Shown: positions 52,630-59,813 of the stretch, one piece after another
Layout: every line of letters starts with the position of its first letter
How positions within the stretch are numbered: position 1 is the stretch's first letter
Assembly: GCF_042219825.1 (NCBI RefSeq)
Contig: NZ_JBHJHQ010000005.1
Span: forward strand, 372,001 to 436,000
From: JBHJHP01 sp042219825
GTDB lineage: Bacteria; Bacteroidota; Bacteroidia; Bacteroidales; UBA5342
Length of the DNA: 64,000 nt
Direction of reading: 5' to 3'
Position numbers and translations under genes: made by a program
The notes under the pieces: model-generated
Database searches by the model: none
What the model saw: only the letters and a program-made list of their open reading frames with translations
What the model was told of the DNA's origin: nothing

Positions 52630-53886
52630 ATGAAAAAAATATATAGTTTATTAGTCATTATACTATTCCTTACTACAGCATCCCAGGCTCAACAACTGGC
52701 TTTCCCGGGTGCTGAAGGATTTGGTGCTTATGCCACAGGCGGACGCGGAGGAACAGTGGTTCATGTTACAAACCTGAATGCTTCCGGCCCAGGATCCTTA
52801 GCAGATGCGGTAAGCCGGCCAAATCGTATCATTGTGTTTGATGTTGGTGGTGTAATAAAATTATCGCCTGCTGATATCATTTTTATCAGCGACAGCATTA
52901 CGATAGCAGGACAAACTGCACCTGGCGAAGGCATAACTGTCTACGGAAATCGGGTTGTGTGCAACTCAACCAACGTCATTATTCGTTATCTCAGAATGCG
53001 CGGCAGTATAGCCATGAGCAAAGGTAAATGTACCTTTACCTGCGATGGTGGCAGTAATATCATTCTGGATCATTGCTCCATTTCCTGGGGACGGTGGGAT
53101 AACGTGCATATCGTGGGCAGCAATACCGTCACCTGGCAAAATTGTATCATCAGTGAAGGGATTGATCCGCAACGGTTCGGAGCCATAACAGACGGAACAC
53201 AGAACTGGACGGTTACCCATTGTTTATGGGTGAGTAACAAGAGCCGAAATCCCAAGATGAAATGTGCCCTGCAATATGTCAATAATGTGGTGTATAATTA
53301 CGGGAATGGCATCGTCGGTGGCCACTCCGCAGCAGATCATTACCAGGATGTCATCAACAATTATTTCATTGCGGGTCCGAGTGACAACGGAGACAGTTAT
53401 TATTCGCAATGGACCGAAACAGATCATTTGTACCAAAAAGGCAATTATAAGGATTTGAACCGCGACGGAAAACTAAACGGGACACCGATTAAGGATTATA
53501 ACGCTGCAACACCAATGGAGAAACTGAATCTGCATTCATCTGCACCCTTAAACATTGAATCAGCTCAGGAGGCTTATCAGACTGTCATAAAAACAGTTGG
53601 CGCTTCGTTGGTTCGCGATGCACATGACAGCCGCATAATCAGTGAAGTTGCTTCTTTGGGAACCAAAGGTTCGTTTATACTGAATGAATCAGAGGTTGGA
53701 GGAATTGGCACAATTACAGGGGGAACAGCTCCTGCAGACTCTGATAATGACGGAATGCCTGACAGCTGGGAGCAGGAACATGGACTGAATCCAAACTCCG
53801 ACACTGATATTAATGGTGATATTAACCACAACGGGTATACAAATATTGAGGACTATATTAACAGTCTGACACAGCACAGCAACTAA
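52630..53886 (+). CDS. Secreted pectate lyase (PL1-like)
   Basis: Pectate lyase cleaves de-esterified homogalacturonan by beta-elimination with calcium. Signal peptide MKKIYSLLVIILFLTTASQAQ, then a parallel beta-helix starting at AFPGAEGFGAYATGGRGGTV, the usual opening of Bacteroidota PL1 enzymes. Later pieces are RIIVFDVGGVIKL, NVIIRYLRMRG, NIILDHCSISWG and VVYNYGNGIVGG. The end (DSDNDGMPDSWEQEHGLNP... DINGDINHNGYTNIED) is a calcium-binding thrombospondin-3-like tail often found in such lyases. No T9SS domain or lipobox, so probably periplasmic. Works naturally with the pectinesterase at 4.2 kb. Confidence 0.88.
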   Translation: MKKIYSLLVIILFLTTASQAQQLAFPGAEGFGAYATGGRGGTVVHVTNLNASGPGSLADAVSRPNRIIVFDVGGVIKLSPADIIFISDSITIAGQTAPGEGITVYGNRVVCNSTNVIIRYLRMRGSIAMSKGKCTFTCDGGSNIILDHCSISWGRWDNVHIVGSNTVTWQNCIISEGIDPQRFGAITDGTQNWTVTHCLWVSNKSRNPKMKCALQYVNNVVYNYGNGIVGGHSAADHYQDVINNYFIAGPSDNGDSYYSQWTETDHLYQKGNYKDLNRDGKLNGTPIKDYNAATPMEKLNLHSSAPLNIESAQEAYQTVIKTVGASLVRDAHDSRIISEVASLGTKGSFILNESEVGGIGTITGGTAPADSDNDGMPDSWEQEHGLNPNSDTDINGDINHNGYTNIEDYINSLTQHSN

Positions 53887-53984
53887 GTGACATACACATT
53901 GGAGGTTATGACTAAATTGGTTAACAGAACAACTGCATAACTCAGATTGAACAACACACAAATAAAAATTTATTTGCAATAGAA

Positions 53985-54008
53985 AAAAGGCTCCATGAGA
54001 AGCCTTTT
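53985..54008. terminator. Bidirectional terminator between pectate lyase and PepSY-like gene
   Basis: AAAAGGCT (53985-53992) pairs with AGCCTTTT (54001-54008) with an 8-base loop; A-rich sequence lies on the left and ATTTACTTTTTT on the right, so both facing genes can be terminated. Confidence 0.75.
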
Positions 54009-54069
54009 ATTTACTTTTTTACCTTTTATGAGGTATGTAATCAAATCCAGATATAGAATTTCATCTGAT

Positions 54070-54720
54070 CTATTGATACTTATTATTTGATATCACTTTC
54101 CCTTTTGAGTCAATCTTCATTATTGAATATCCTGCATGCTTAACAAAAACCTTCAAGCGATAAACAGGGTTAGATGGAAGATTTTCAGGTGTAATCAGAA
54201 TCTCCTTTTCATGTGCTATACGAATAACATTCCCCTTGTAGGCATTTTTTACCGCCTCAACCACAACTATCGGCAGTACTGTAGAACGAGCTTTAGCAAT
54301 AACGAATGCGCCATCAGCCTTAAAAATTCCGGACATACGTCCACCTTTGTAAGTAAAATTCAACTGATATTGTGTAGGTAAAGTATGAACAACAACATAG
54401 TCTTCCGGCACATAATAGTCGTAATCCAACCCGTCATCATAATAAAAAGGTTCATCACCATAGCCTTCATAATAGTCTCCGTTTCCATAATAACCATCGT
54501 TGTAATCATCCGGGAAACCGTCGAAGTTAAAATCGCCATAATACACATCACTTGACCAGTCAGTTAAATAATTGTAAGAATCATTACCAGTCCATGAATT
54601 GATAACGGCATCAGGAAAATTTTTTTTAAAGGAACTAACCACAGATGCCGGAAGTTTTTCGTTTTGTCCAAAACTCAATACGGGCACCACTAACAACAGA
54701 AAAATTGCTAACTTTTTCAT
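54070..54720 (-). CDS. Secreted PepSY-like protein with a Tyr/Asp/Gly-rich insert
   Basis: Signal peptide MKKLAIFLLLVVPVLSFGQ, then a PepSY-like (BLIP-fold, DUF2874-type) domain: LPASVVSSFKKNFPDA, later GRMSGIFKADGAFVI and LKVFVKHAGYSIMKID. Between the two halves, about residues 55-108, there is a strongly acidic insert made almost only of Tyr, Asp, Gly, Asn, Phe and Glu (for example YYGDFNFDGFPDDYNDGYY). Normal PepSY-like proteins lack this. It may bind calcium or other metals or be a flexible surface segment. No partner gene is evident; it is monocistronic. Confidence 0.7.
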   Translation of the reverse strand: MKKLAIFLLLVVPVLSFGQNEKLPASVVSSFKKNFPDAVINSWTGNDSYNYLTDWSSDVYYGDFNFDGFPDDYNDGYYGNGDYYEGYGDEPFYYDDGLDYDYYVPEDYVVVHTLPTQYQLNFTYKGGRMSGIFKADGAFVIAKARSTVLPIVVVEAVKNAYKGNVIRIAHEKEILITPENLPSNPVYRLKVFVKHAGYSIMKIDSKGKVISNNKYQ

Positions 54721-55204
54721 TTTTTTAAAATTTTATTTGGGTCCCGAGCAAAACCTTCAAAATGACAACGGGAAAAATATCAGAACCCGTTTCTATTTAT
54801 CCCGAAAAAGATGAGACAAAAACCTTTAAATCCGGAACAAAGTTCTGTAACGGTCTAATTATTAATATACTTTAACTGCACATATCCCATGCATTAACTG
54901 TCCTTAACCTCCTGTGACAGACAAAGAATAACTGGAATACGAAACCACTCAAAAAAGAACCGAAATGTATTGGCAATATTTGCAAAAATTGAAAAGTGAC
55001 ATAAGAACGATAAAACAGTTAACTTCCGTGAAATTATATTTGAACAATTAACCGAAGTAGTGGTGTGGTTATGAGTTTTAGGATCTGTAATCAGTGACTT
55101 TGCAACAACAAGAAAAAATTGCTTATTGCACTATTTTTATCCTATATCTACAACAGGATTTAAGTTGGAAGAAACTTTTGCACTGTAAAAGTATAGTGAT
55201 TCCG
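54721..55204. other. Intergenic, nothing recognised
   Basis: No gene, strong hairpin or repeat. A short minus-strand frame reaching in from 55317 (to 55123) overlaps the VOC gene in another frame and is judged a shadow. Promoters for the PepSY-like gene should be here, but none matches the consensus well. Confidence 0.4.
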
Positions 55205-55753
55205 CTATTTCGTTGTGTCATCATCATCTGCGGCATTAAAAACCGGCTCCCATAATTCAATTTTATTGCCTTCCGCATCCATAATATGTATAAATTTCCC
55301 AAACTCGTAAGTTTCAATACTGTCGAGTATCGTCACTCCGTTTTCTTTAAGTTTATTTACGAGACCTTCAATGTTCTGAACCGTATAGTTGATCATAAAA
55401 TCCTTTTTGGAAGGGGAAAAATATTCATCCCCTTTTTCGAAAGGTTTCCATTGAAGAGAATTTACGTCATCTGGCCTGTCAATGCTACGGGATTCAAAAC
55501 TGGAAGACCCCCAGTCATTTATTTCGATGCCCAGATTTTTTGTGTACCATTCCTGCGTTTTTTTCAGATCGTCCGAGTAAAAGAAAATCCCACCGATTCC
55601 GGTAACTTTAGGGGTTGTATCTTTTGTTGAAGCAGTGTTTATCGCTTCGCTATCTTGCTTGTCCATTTTATGTGTGTTTTTGTTGGTCTTACCTGTATTA
55701 TTGCAACTTATTAAAATTATTGCCACAGTTATTGTTATGACTATCTTATTCAT
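55205..55753 (-). CDS. VOC-family (glyoxalase-like) lipoprotein
   Basis: From ATG 55753 a lipoprotein signal MNKIVITITVAIILISC (Cys17 lipidated) is followed by a polar linker and one glyoxalase/VOC domain: GIGGIFFYSDDLKKTQEWY, NYTVQNIEGLVNKLKENG, FIHIMDAEGNKIELWEP. The pattern at the end is like small cytoplasmic VOC enzymes (PhnB/YaeR-like), so placing it on the cell-surface side by lipidation is unusual. A short acidic tail (DDDD) ends the protein. Reaction unknown. The frame runs on to 55783, but those residues would spoil the signal peptide. Confidence 0.78.
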   Translation of the reverse strand: MNKIVITITVAIILISCNNTGKTNKNTHKMDKQDSEAINTASTKDTTPKVTGIGGIFFYSDDLKKTQEWYTKNLGIEINDWGSSSFESRSIDRPDDVNSLQWKPFEKGDEYFSPSKKDFMINYTVQNIEGLVNKLKENGVTILDSIETYEFGKFIHIMDAEGNKIELWEPVFNAADDDDTTK

Positions 55754-55801
55754 TTTGACGTTTATCATTTTAATACTATGCAATGCTTAAACCTGCCACA
55801 C

Positions 55802-55809
55802 CAAAAGTA
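55802..55809 (-). promoter_or_regulatory. Possible VOC-lipoprotein -7 box
   Basis: TACTTTTG on the minus strand, 48 bases before the VOC lipoprotein start, matches TAnnTTTG. No upstream TTG at good spacing, so tentative. Confidence 0.3.
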
Positions 55810-56030
55810 TTATTTACGGATCTCTGTCCCTCTTTGCCATCACATAAGTAAACAGAACTTAATAATTTTGCTTTGCAAACAGACAATTTTACCGGTTCAA
55901 TTTATAGAAATAAAAATAATGTATTCCGAATAAAGAATCAACGGCCTTCCCCACTTTATTTCGAATTAGTATTTTACCGCTTAGCCAGTGAGGAAAAGCT
56001 ATCACGCTGTCAGTAGCTTATTCTTCGGAA

Positions 56031-56786
56031 TTACATATTCCGCACAAAAATACTCATATAGTCCGGTGTTTTTGTAGTTGGATTTATTTCCAGCAATTCA
56101 GGTTGTTCCAGTTGGAAGATTCCTTTCTTTTTTATCAGCTCCAGAATTTGTTCTGCCTCTTTTCGCTCATCTTTTTCAAACCGGATCTGATTGGAGGAAA
56201 TACGGTAACCACTTTTAGCATTCACTGTCCGGGGCAAAACCCGGGTTCGTATTCTGTAATCCGGAAATTTATCGTTTAACAACTGCGTTATTTTATCTGC
56301 CCTGGGTTTGGCTTCATTCAAAATATCTTCCAGGTAAAATACATCTACCGTAAAATTACCGGCCAGTTTGGATTTTTCCTTCTGTATAAATTCTTTTGTC
56401 TGAACCTCAATCTCTTTTTGTTTCAGCTTCACAGAATTATCAACATTTGGAGAAGCTATTAAGATCCTGATAAGCTGTTCCCTGAACAAGCTGTCATCCG
56501 CCAACATTTCATTCACTAACAGAAGTACCGCATCCTGGAGCTTATTATCATCAGACATAATTGCCTCTTTTACTTCACTGTACATCTGAATTTTTACATT
56601 ATTGCTGAACTCTTTTTGTTTTATTTCAGCTTCGATTTTTGCAGCACTGTTTGATATTTTGGCAGCTTCTGTTTCCAGATTATTTTTTACAAGTGTAAAA
56701 TATAGTCCTAACAGTGCGCCAACTATTGCCACAGCAGGTGTAACCCAATATTTATTCAGGTTTTCCAGAAATTTCTTCATAATCAT
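56031..56786 (-). CDS. Membrane-anchored coiled-coil protein, unrecognised
   Basis: A 251-residue protein with one membrane helix near the start (WVTPAVAIVGALLGLYFTLV), then a long helical, coiled-coil-prone part (about 35-140, many Lys/Glu) and a C-terminal alpha/beta part of about 100 residues (NFTVDVFYLEDILNEAKPRADKI, RTRVLPRTVNAKSGYR, NQIRFEKDERKEAEQILELI). The last part has the strand-helix rhythm of SPOR- or LytR_C-like domains, but I cannot assign it. It is divergent from the three-gene cassette at 57-59.8 kb, so it may belong to the same system. Alternative start 6 bases downstream (second Met). Confidence 0.55.
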   Translation of the reverse strand: MIMKKFLENLNKYWVTPAVAIVGALLGLYFTLVKNNLETEAAKISNSAAKIEAEIKQKEFSNNVKIQMYSEVKEAIMSDDNKLQDAVLLLVNEMLADDSLFREQLIRILIASPNVDNSVKLKQKEIEVQTKEFIQKEKSKLAGNFTVDVFYLEDILNEAKPRADKITQLLNDKFPDYRIRTRVLPRTVNAKSGYRISSNQIRFEKDERKEAEQILELIKKKGIFQLEQPELLEINPTTKTPDYMSIFVRNM

Positions 56787-57140
56787 TAGTTTTTATCGTT
56801 TTTGTCATTACATCCAACACTGTACCCAAAGCGGTTTGCTTTATCAGATGCTCTGGTTACTACACATATAAATGGGAGAGATATCCGGTTAAATATTTTA
56901 TAGAAGGGCAAAAAGAGTATTTCAAGGAATCATAAAATTACGGATATTGTTGTTAATGTGGCTAATTGTTCTTAATGTTTTACAACCCGATAAAACAAAT
57001 AATATAATGCCATATCCAAAAGCTTAAAGGTAAATAGCATCTAAATACCATATTTAATTAATATTTTCTTAATTAACATTTTCTTATAAATAGTCGAACT
57101 TTATGCAGTGTATTACCCCACCCAACTAATATGCATACTT
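56787..57140. other. Divergent intergenic region with tandem 15-base repeat
   Basis: TTAATTAATATTTTC (57054-57068) is followed directly by TTAATTAACATTTTC (57069-57083), alike at 14 of 15 positions; each has the palindrome TTAATTAA. The remainder is AT-rich and without a recognised gene. It may be a regulatory site for the genes on either side. Confidence 0.5.
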
Positions 57141-57263
57141 ATGAGAAACAGTGTTGCTTACAACCTGGCAGGCTTATCTGAATATATCACCGAAGAGCAG
57201 AATAAAACTTTTTTGCTAAGGAGTTATTATAACACATATGAATTCTTTGCTGGTGTAGAATAG
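57141..57263 (+). CDS. Possible 40-residue leader peptide of the 57-59.8 kb cassette
   Basis: ATG 57141 to TAG 57261-57263 encodes a soluble-looking 40-residue peptide (MRNSVAYNLAGLSEYITEEQ at the start, tail YNTYEFFAGVE). It ends 31 bases before the next gene's ATG and lies in the same direction. Composition is protein-like with mixed charge, but no ribosome-binding site or homologue is known to me. It could be a small cassette component, a remnant, or chance. Confidence 0.35.
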   Translation: MRNSVAYNLAGLSEYITEEQNKTFLLRSYYNTYEFFAGVE

Positions 57264-57294
57264 AGCCAGCCATGTGAACATAAACACGAATTTT

Positions 57295-57888
57295 ATGCAA
57301 ATAACTTACGAACAGTTACAACAAATTTATAACCGGAAAGGATATAATTTTTTTGACCGTGGCTCGTATAACCTGAATATTTTCGGCATACGGTCAGACA
57401 ATCCACTGGTGGATGAATTCAATGATTTTATCGGTTTAGCCTACCGTGATGTTTCACGCAATAAAATTGTACATCTGTTTAATGCCACAACAAAACCCGG
57501 ATTATATTGGCTGAAACAAAAAACAGGAAGCGTAAACGGGACTGCCATTTTAATTCCGGGTCAGTATAAAAGTTGTTGGACACTTGGATTTCATAAAGGT
57601 TATCAGGCTTTGACCCAAAAAGCAATTGGTGTTTTCAACATATGGAGAGACAATGATATGGATGGAGACCTGGATACAAGCGGACAGGTATTTTCTGACG
57701 TTACCGGACTTAACCTGCATACCACCAGTTTTAAAAACGATGTAGAAAAAGTTGGAGCTTACAGTGCAGGTTGCCAGGTTATTCAGGATGACCTTGATTT
57801 TAACATTTTTCTTGCCGTCGTCATTAAATCAAGTATGATATATGGTTCTGTGTTTTCTTACACACTTTTTGAATTGAATGATTTCTAA
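57295..57888 (+). CDS. Phage-type protein with YkuD-like H...SxGC motif
   Basis: From ATG 57295, 197 residues without signal peptide. Order: a conserved-looking N-terminal region (YNLNIFGIRSDNP), a middle with TTKPGLYWLK and GTAILIPGQYKSCWTLGFHKGYQAL, an acidic calcium-like loop DNDMDGDLD (119-127), then NLHTTSF with His142 and AYSAGCQV with Cys160, and a final YGSVFSYTLFEL. The His...SxGC spacing (18 residues) is that of YkuD-type L,D-transpeptidases, and similar proteins occur in Bacteroidota prophage and tail-like loci. I infer a peptidoglycan-active or cell-wall-related role. It is followed by two genes spaced 17 and -1 bases. Confidence 0.6.
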   Translation: MQITYEQLQQIYNRKGYNFFDRGSYNLNIFGIRSDNPLVDEFNDFIGLAYRDVSRNKIVHLFNATTKPGLYWLKQKTGSVNGTAILIPGQYKSCWTLGFHKGYQALTQKAIGVFNIWRDNDMDGDLDTSGQVFSDVTGLNLHTTSFKNDVEKVGAYSAGCQVIQDDLDFNIFLAVVIKSSMIYGSVFSYTLFELNDF

Positions 57889-57905
57889 CTTTAAAACAAT
57901 TTATT

Positions 57906-58253
57906 ATGCCTTTAAAAGATGCGCTTAAAAAACTGGATGATGCCGTTAAAGATTTAACGTCATTGCACGTTCAGACCTTTACGGGTCAGATAGAAACCAA
58001 TGTAGATTCCGCTACATCGTTTGATGATATTAAGAAACTTATTAATGACGAAGCCGGCAAAACAGATGGTAAAATTAAACTGGTAGCTGAATCGCTGGCA
58101 CAGTTCGATGGTGATTCGTACAACTTTGTGCGTGAAGACCTGGATAATGTACCGCCGCTGGCATTAGAGGTTCATAAAAATGCCGTGAAGGCAGGTATTG
58201 AAACCCGGTTGGGATTATTGAACTTATTTAAAGATCTGATTGCAAAACCCTGA
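57906..58253 (+). CDS. Small helical protein, unknown
   Basis: A 115-residue soluble, mostly helical, acidic protein (MPLKDALKKLDDAVKDLTSL, SFDDIKKLINDEAGKTDGKI, DLDNVPPLALEVHKNAVKAG). No signal peptide, no membrane helix, no family that I recognise. Its stop TGA shares bases with the ATG of the next gene (ATGA overlap at 58252-58255), so the two are translationally coupled. It could be a chaperone, immunity or adaptor protein of the cassette; this is a guess from gene order only. Confidence 0.6.
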   Translation: MPLKDALKKLDDAVKDLTSLHVQTFTGQIETNVDSATSFDDIKKLINDEAGKTDGKIKLVAESLAQFDGDSYNFVREDLDNVPPLALEVHKNAVKAGIETRLGLLNLFKDLIAKP

Positions 58254-59761
58254 TGTCTGAAGGGTTGCCTCCATATAACCATGATGCACTGCCTGATGAT
58301 CCTGTTGACAGGCTTGGTGCATTTGAAGCCATTTTAAACGATGCATCAAAAAACGGACTGGTCAATGATGTTCCGTCGAATGAAGAGGAAACATATACGC
58401 TGGAAAGTCAGCGGATAAGATTAAAGACAATTGCATCACGGTTATATTTGCTTGGATATTTAAAACGTAAGGTTAAAGCAAAACAGCTTCATAAGCATAT
58501 TGATGACATAAAAGAAGCCGTACTGTGGTTCCAAAAAGATGCCAACCTGAAGCAGGACAACTGGGTAGGAAATAAAACCTGGAGCGCTTTGGATCAGCTG
58601 GTAAGTTTTGAATCTGAAATTATTCCGGAACAGTGGTTCAAAGATGGAAAGATAAGGGAAGAAACAAGATCAGCGGTTCACAGGGCCGTTCAGTTACGGT
58701 TATGGAGTCTGGGACTTTATCGTGATAAACCACGTCAAAAATTCAATCTGCTTAATCAGACAAGCCTAAAGAACTTCAACCAGATTCTGCATATCTTTTT
58801 AATCAGGGCCGAAAATTATACGGCCAATCTGGATGAAGAAACCCTGAATATTTTGTTTAACCAGGATTTATTAACAGATACAATTATAAAGCGCTCTTCA
58901 CTGAAAAAAAATTCCTTCCTGCTACGTTTGCCTGATAAAAACAAAGAACAGTCCCGTTCACTTGCTCAAAGCTTTATCGTGAATTGTGCAAAAATAGAAC
59001 TATGGTTACTGGGTTACTCCGTAATAATTGATGGTATCAATAATTTCGCCATCAGTACCGACAGCGATATTTATGAAGCCATAAAAAAATACTATATCGA
59101 TTTTGAAGAAATGTCGGTGAATGAAGCTTCCGATAAAGCTAAAAACATTACCCCCGTGCTCTTTAAAAATATGGTAAATATTGATACCGATACTGACAAT
59201 CGGAACATTAGTGAAGTAGTTCAGGAGATCGCGGAACATCTGAAGACTCCTTCTGCCATTGAAGAAGCCTGGGATTACATTAAAAGGAAAGGAACACGTT
59301 TATTTGATGGACTGAAACGCATATGGAGATGGATCCTGAAAAAAGGGAAACAGGTGGTATCTTTTGTTAAAGAGAATATTTTTGTAGGTTTTTTCCGGTA
59401 TGCCTCCAAAGCCTTTAAGATTATTAAAAAAGGATTTACGGTAGTTATCAATTCTGTACAAACTTACGTGAATGGGTATTTAACAAGTCCGAATATAGTA
59501 TATAAGTTTTCAAAAGATATGGACTCCACCGTCATTATCAGTTCTGAGATAACCCCCGAACAAACAGAGGCATCATTGCTTATGATCAATAATTACAACC
59601 GCTGCTTTAACTTATCATGTAAAATTATTTCACTCTCATTAAACATATTTATCAGCGCTGTAACAGGCATAGCCGGCTGGATGAGACTCCTGTATAGTTT
59701 ACTGATCAGTTATAAAGATATAAGGATGATCTACGAAGAATTAAAAACGGTAACTATTTAA
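58253..59761 (+). CDS. Protein with three degenerate peptidoglycan-binding repeats and a membrane-active C-terminus
   Basis: A 502-residue protein without signal peptide. I see three related helical modules: about 50-118 (ASRLYLLGYLKRKVK... AVLWFQKDANLKQDNWVGNKTWSAL, a fair PG_binding_1 match), about 135-210 (VQLRLWSLGLYRDKPRQ... LDEETLNILF) and about 240-305 (AKIELWLLGYSVIIDGINNF). The C-terminal 170 residues are basic and amphipathic (EEAWDYIKRKGTRLFDGLKR, IWRWILKKGKQVVSFVKEN), then two hydrophobic stretches (ISLSLNIFISAVTGIAGWM and RLLYSLLIS). This looks like wall binding joined to membrane insertion, the layout expected for a toxin, lysin or tail-associated effector. Not a known family as a whole. 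Confidence 0.6.
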   Translation: MSEGLPPYNHDALPDDPVDRLGAFEAILNDASKNGLVNDVPSNEEETYTLESQRIRLKTIASRLYLLGYLKRKVKAKQLHKHIDDIKEAVLWFQKDANLKQDNWVGNKTWSALDQLVSFESEIIPEQWFKDGKIREETRSAVHRAVQLRLWSLGLYRDKPRQKFNLLNQTSLKNFNQILHIFLIRAENYTANLDEETLNILFNQDLLTDTIIKRSSLKKNSFLLRLPDKNKEQSRSLAQSFIVNCAKIELWLLGYSVIIDGINNFAISTDSDIYEAIKKYYIDFEEMSVNEASDKAKNITPVLFKNMVNIDTDTDNRNISEVVQEIAEHLKTPSAIEEAWDYIKRKGTRLFDGLKRIWRWILKKGKQVVSFVKENIFVGFFRYASKAFKIIKKGFTVVINSVQTYVNGYLTSPNIVYKFSKDMDSTVIISSEITPEQTEASLLMINNYNRCFNLSCKIISLSLNIFISAVTGIAGWMRLLYSLLISYKDIRMIYEELKTVTI

Positions 59762-59813
59762 TAATCAACACATAAATACACCAAATTCCGAAAAAAGAAT
59801 CATCAGGTCATTT

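Noticed and set aside
55123..55317. Extra small gene overlapping the VOC lipoprotein end
   Set aside because: Same strand, other frame; basic, Leu/Met-rich translation without domain pattern; shadow of the VOC gene.
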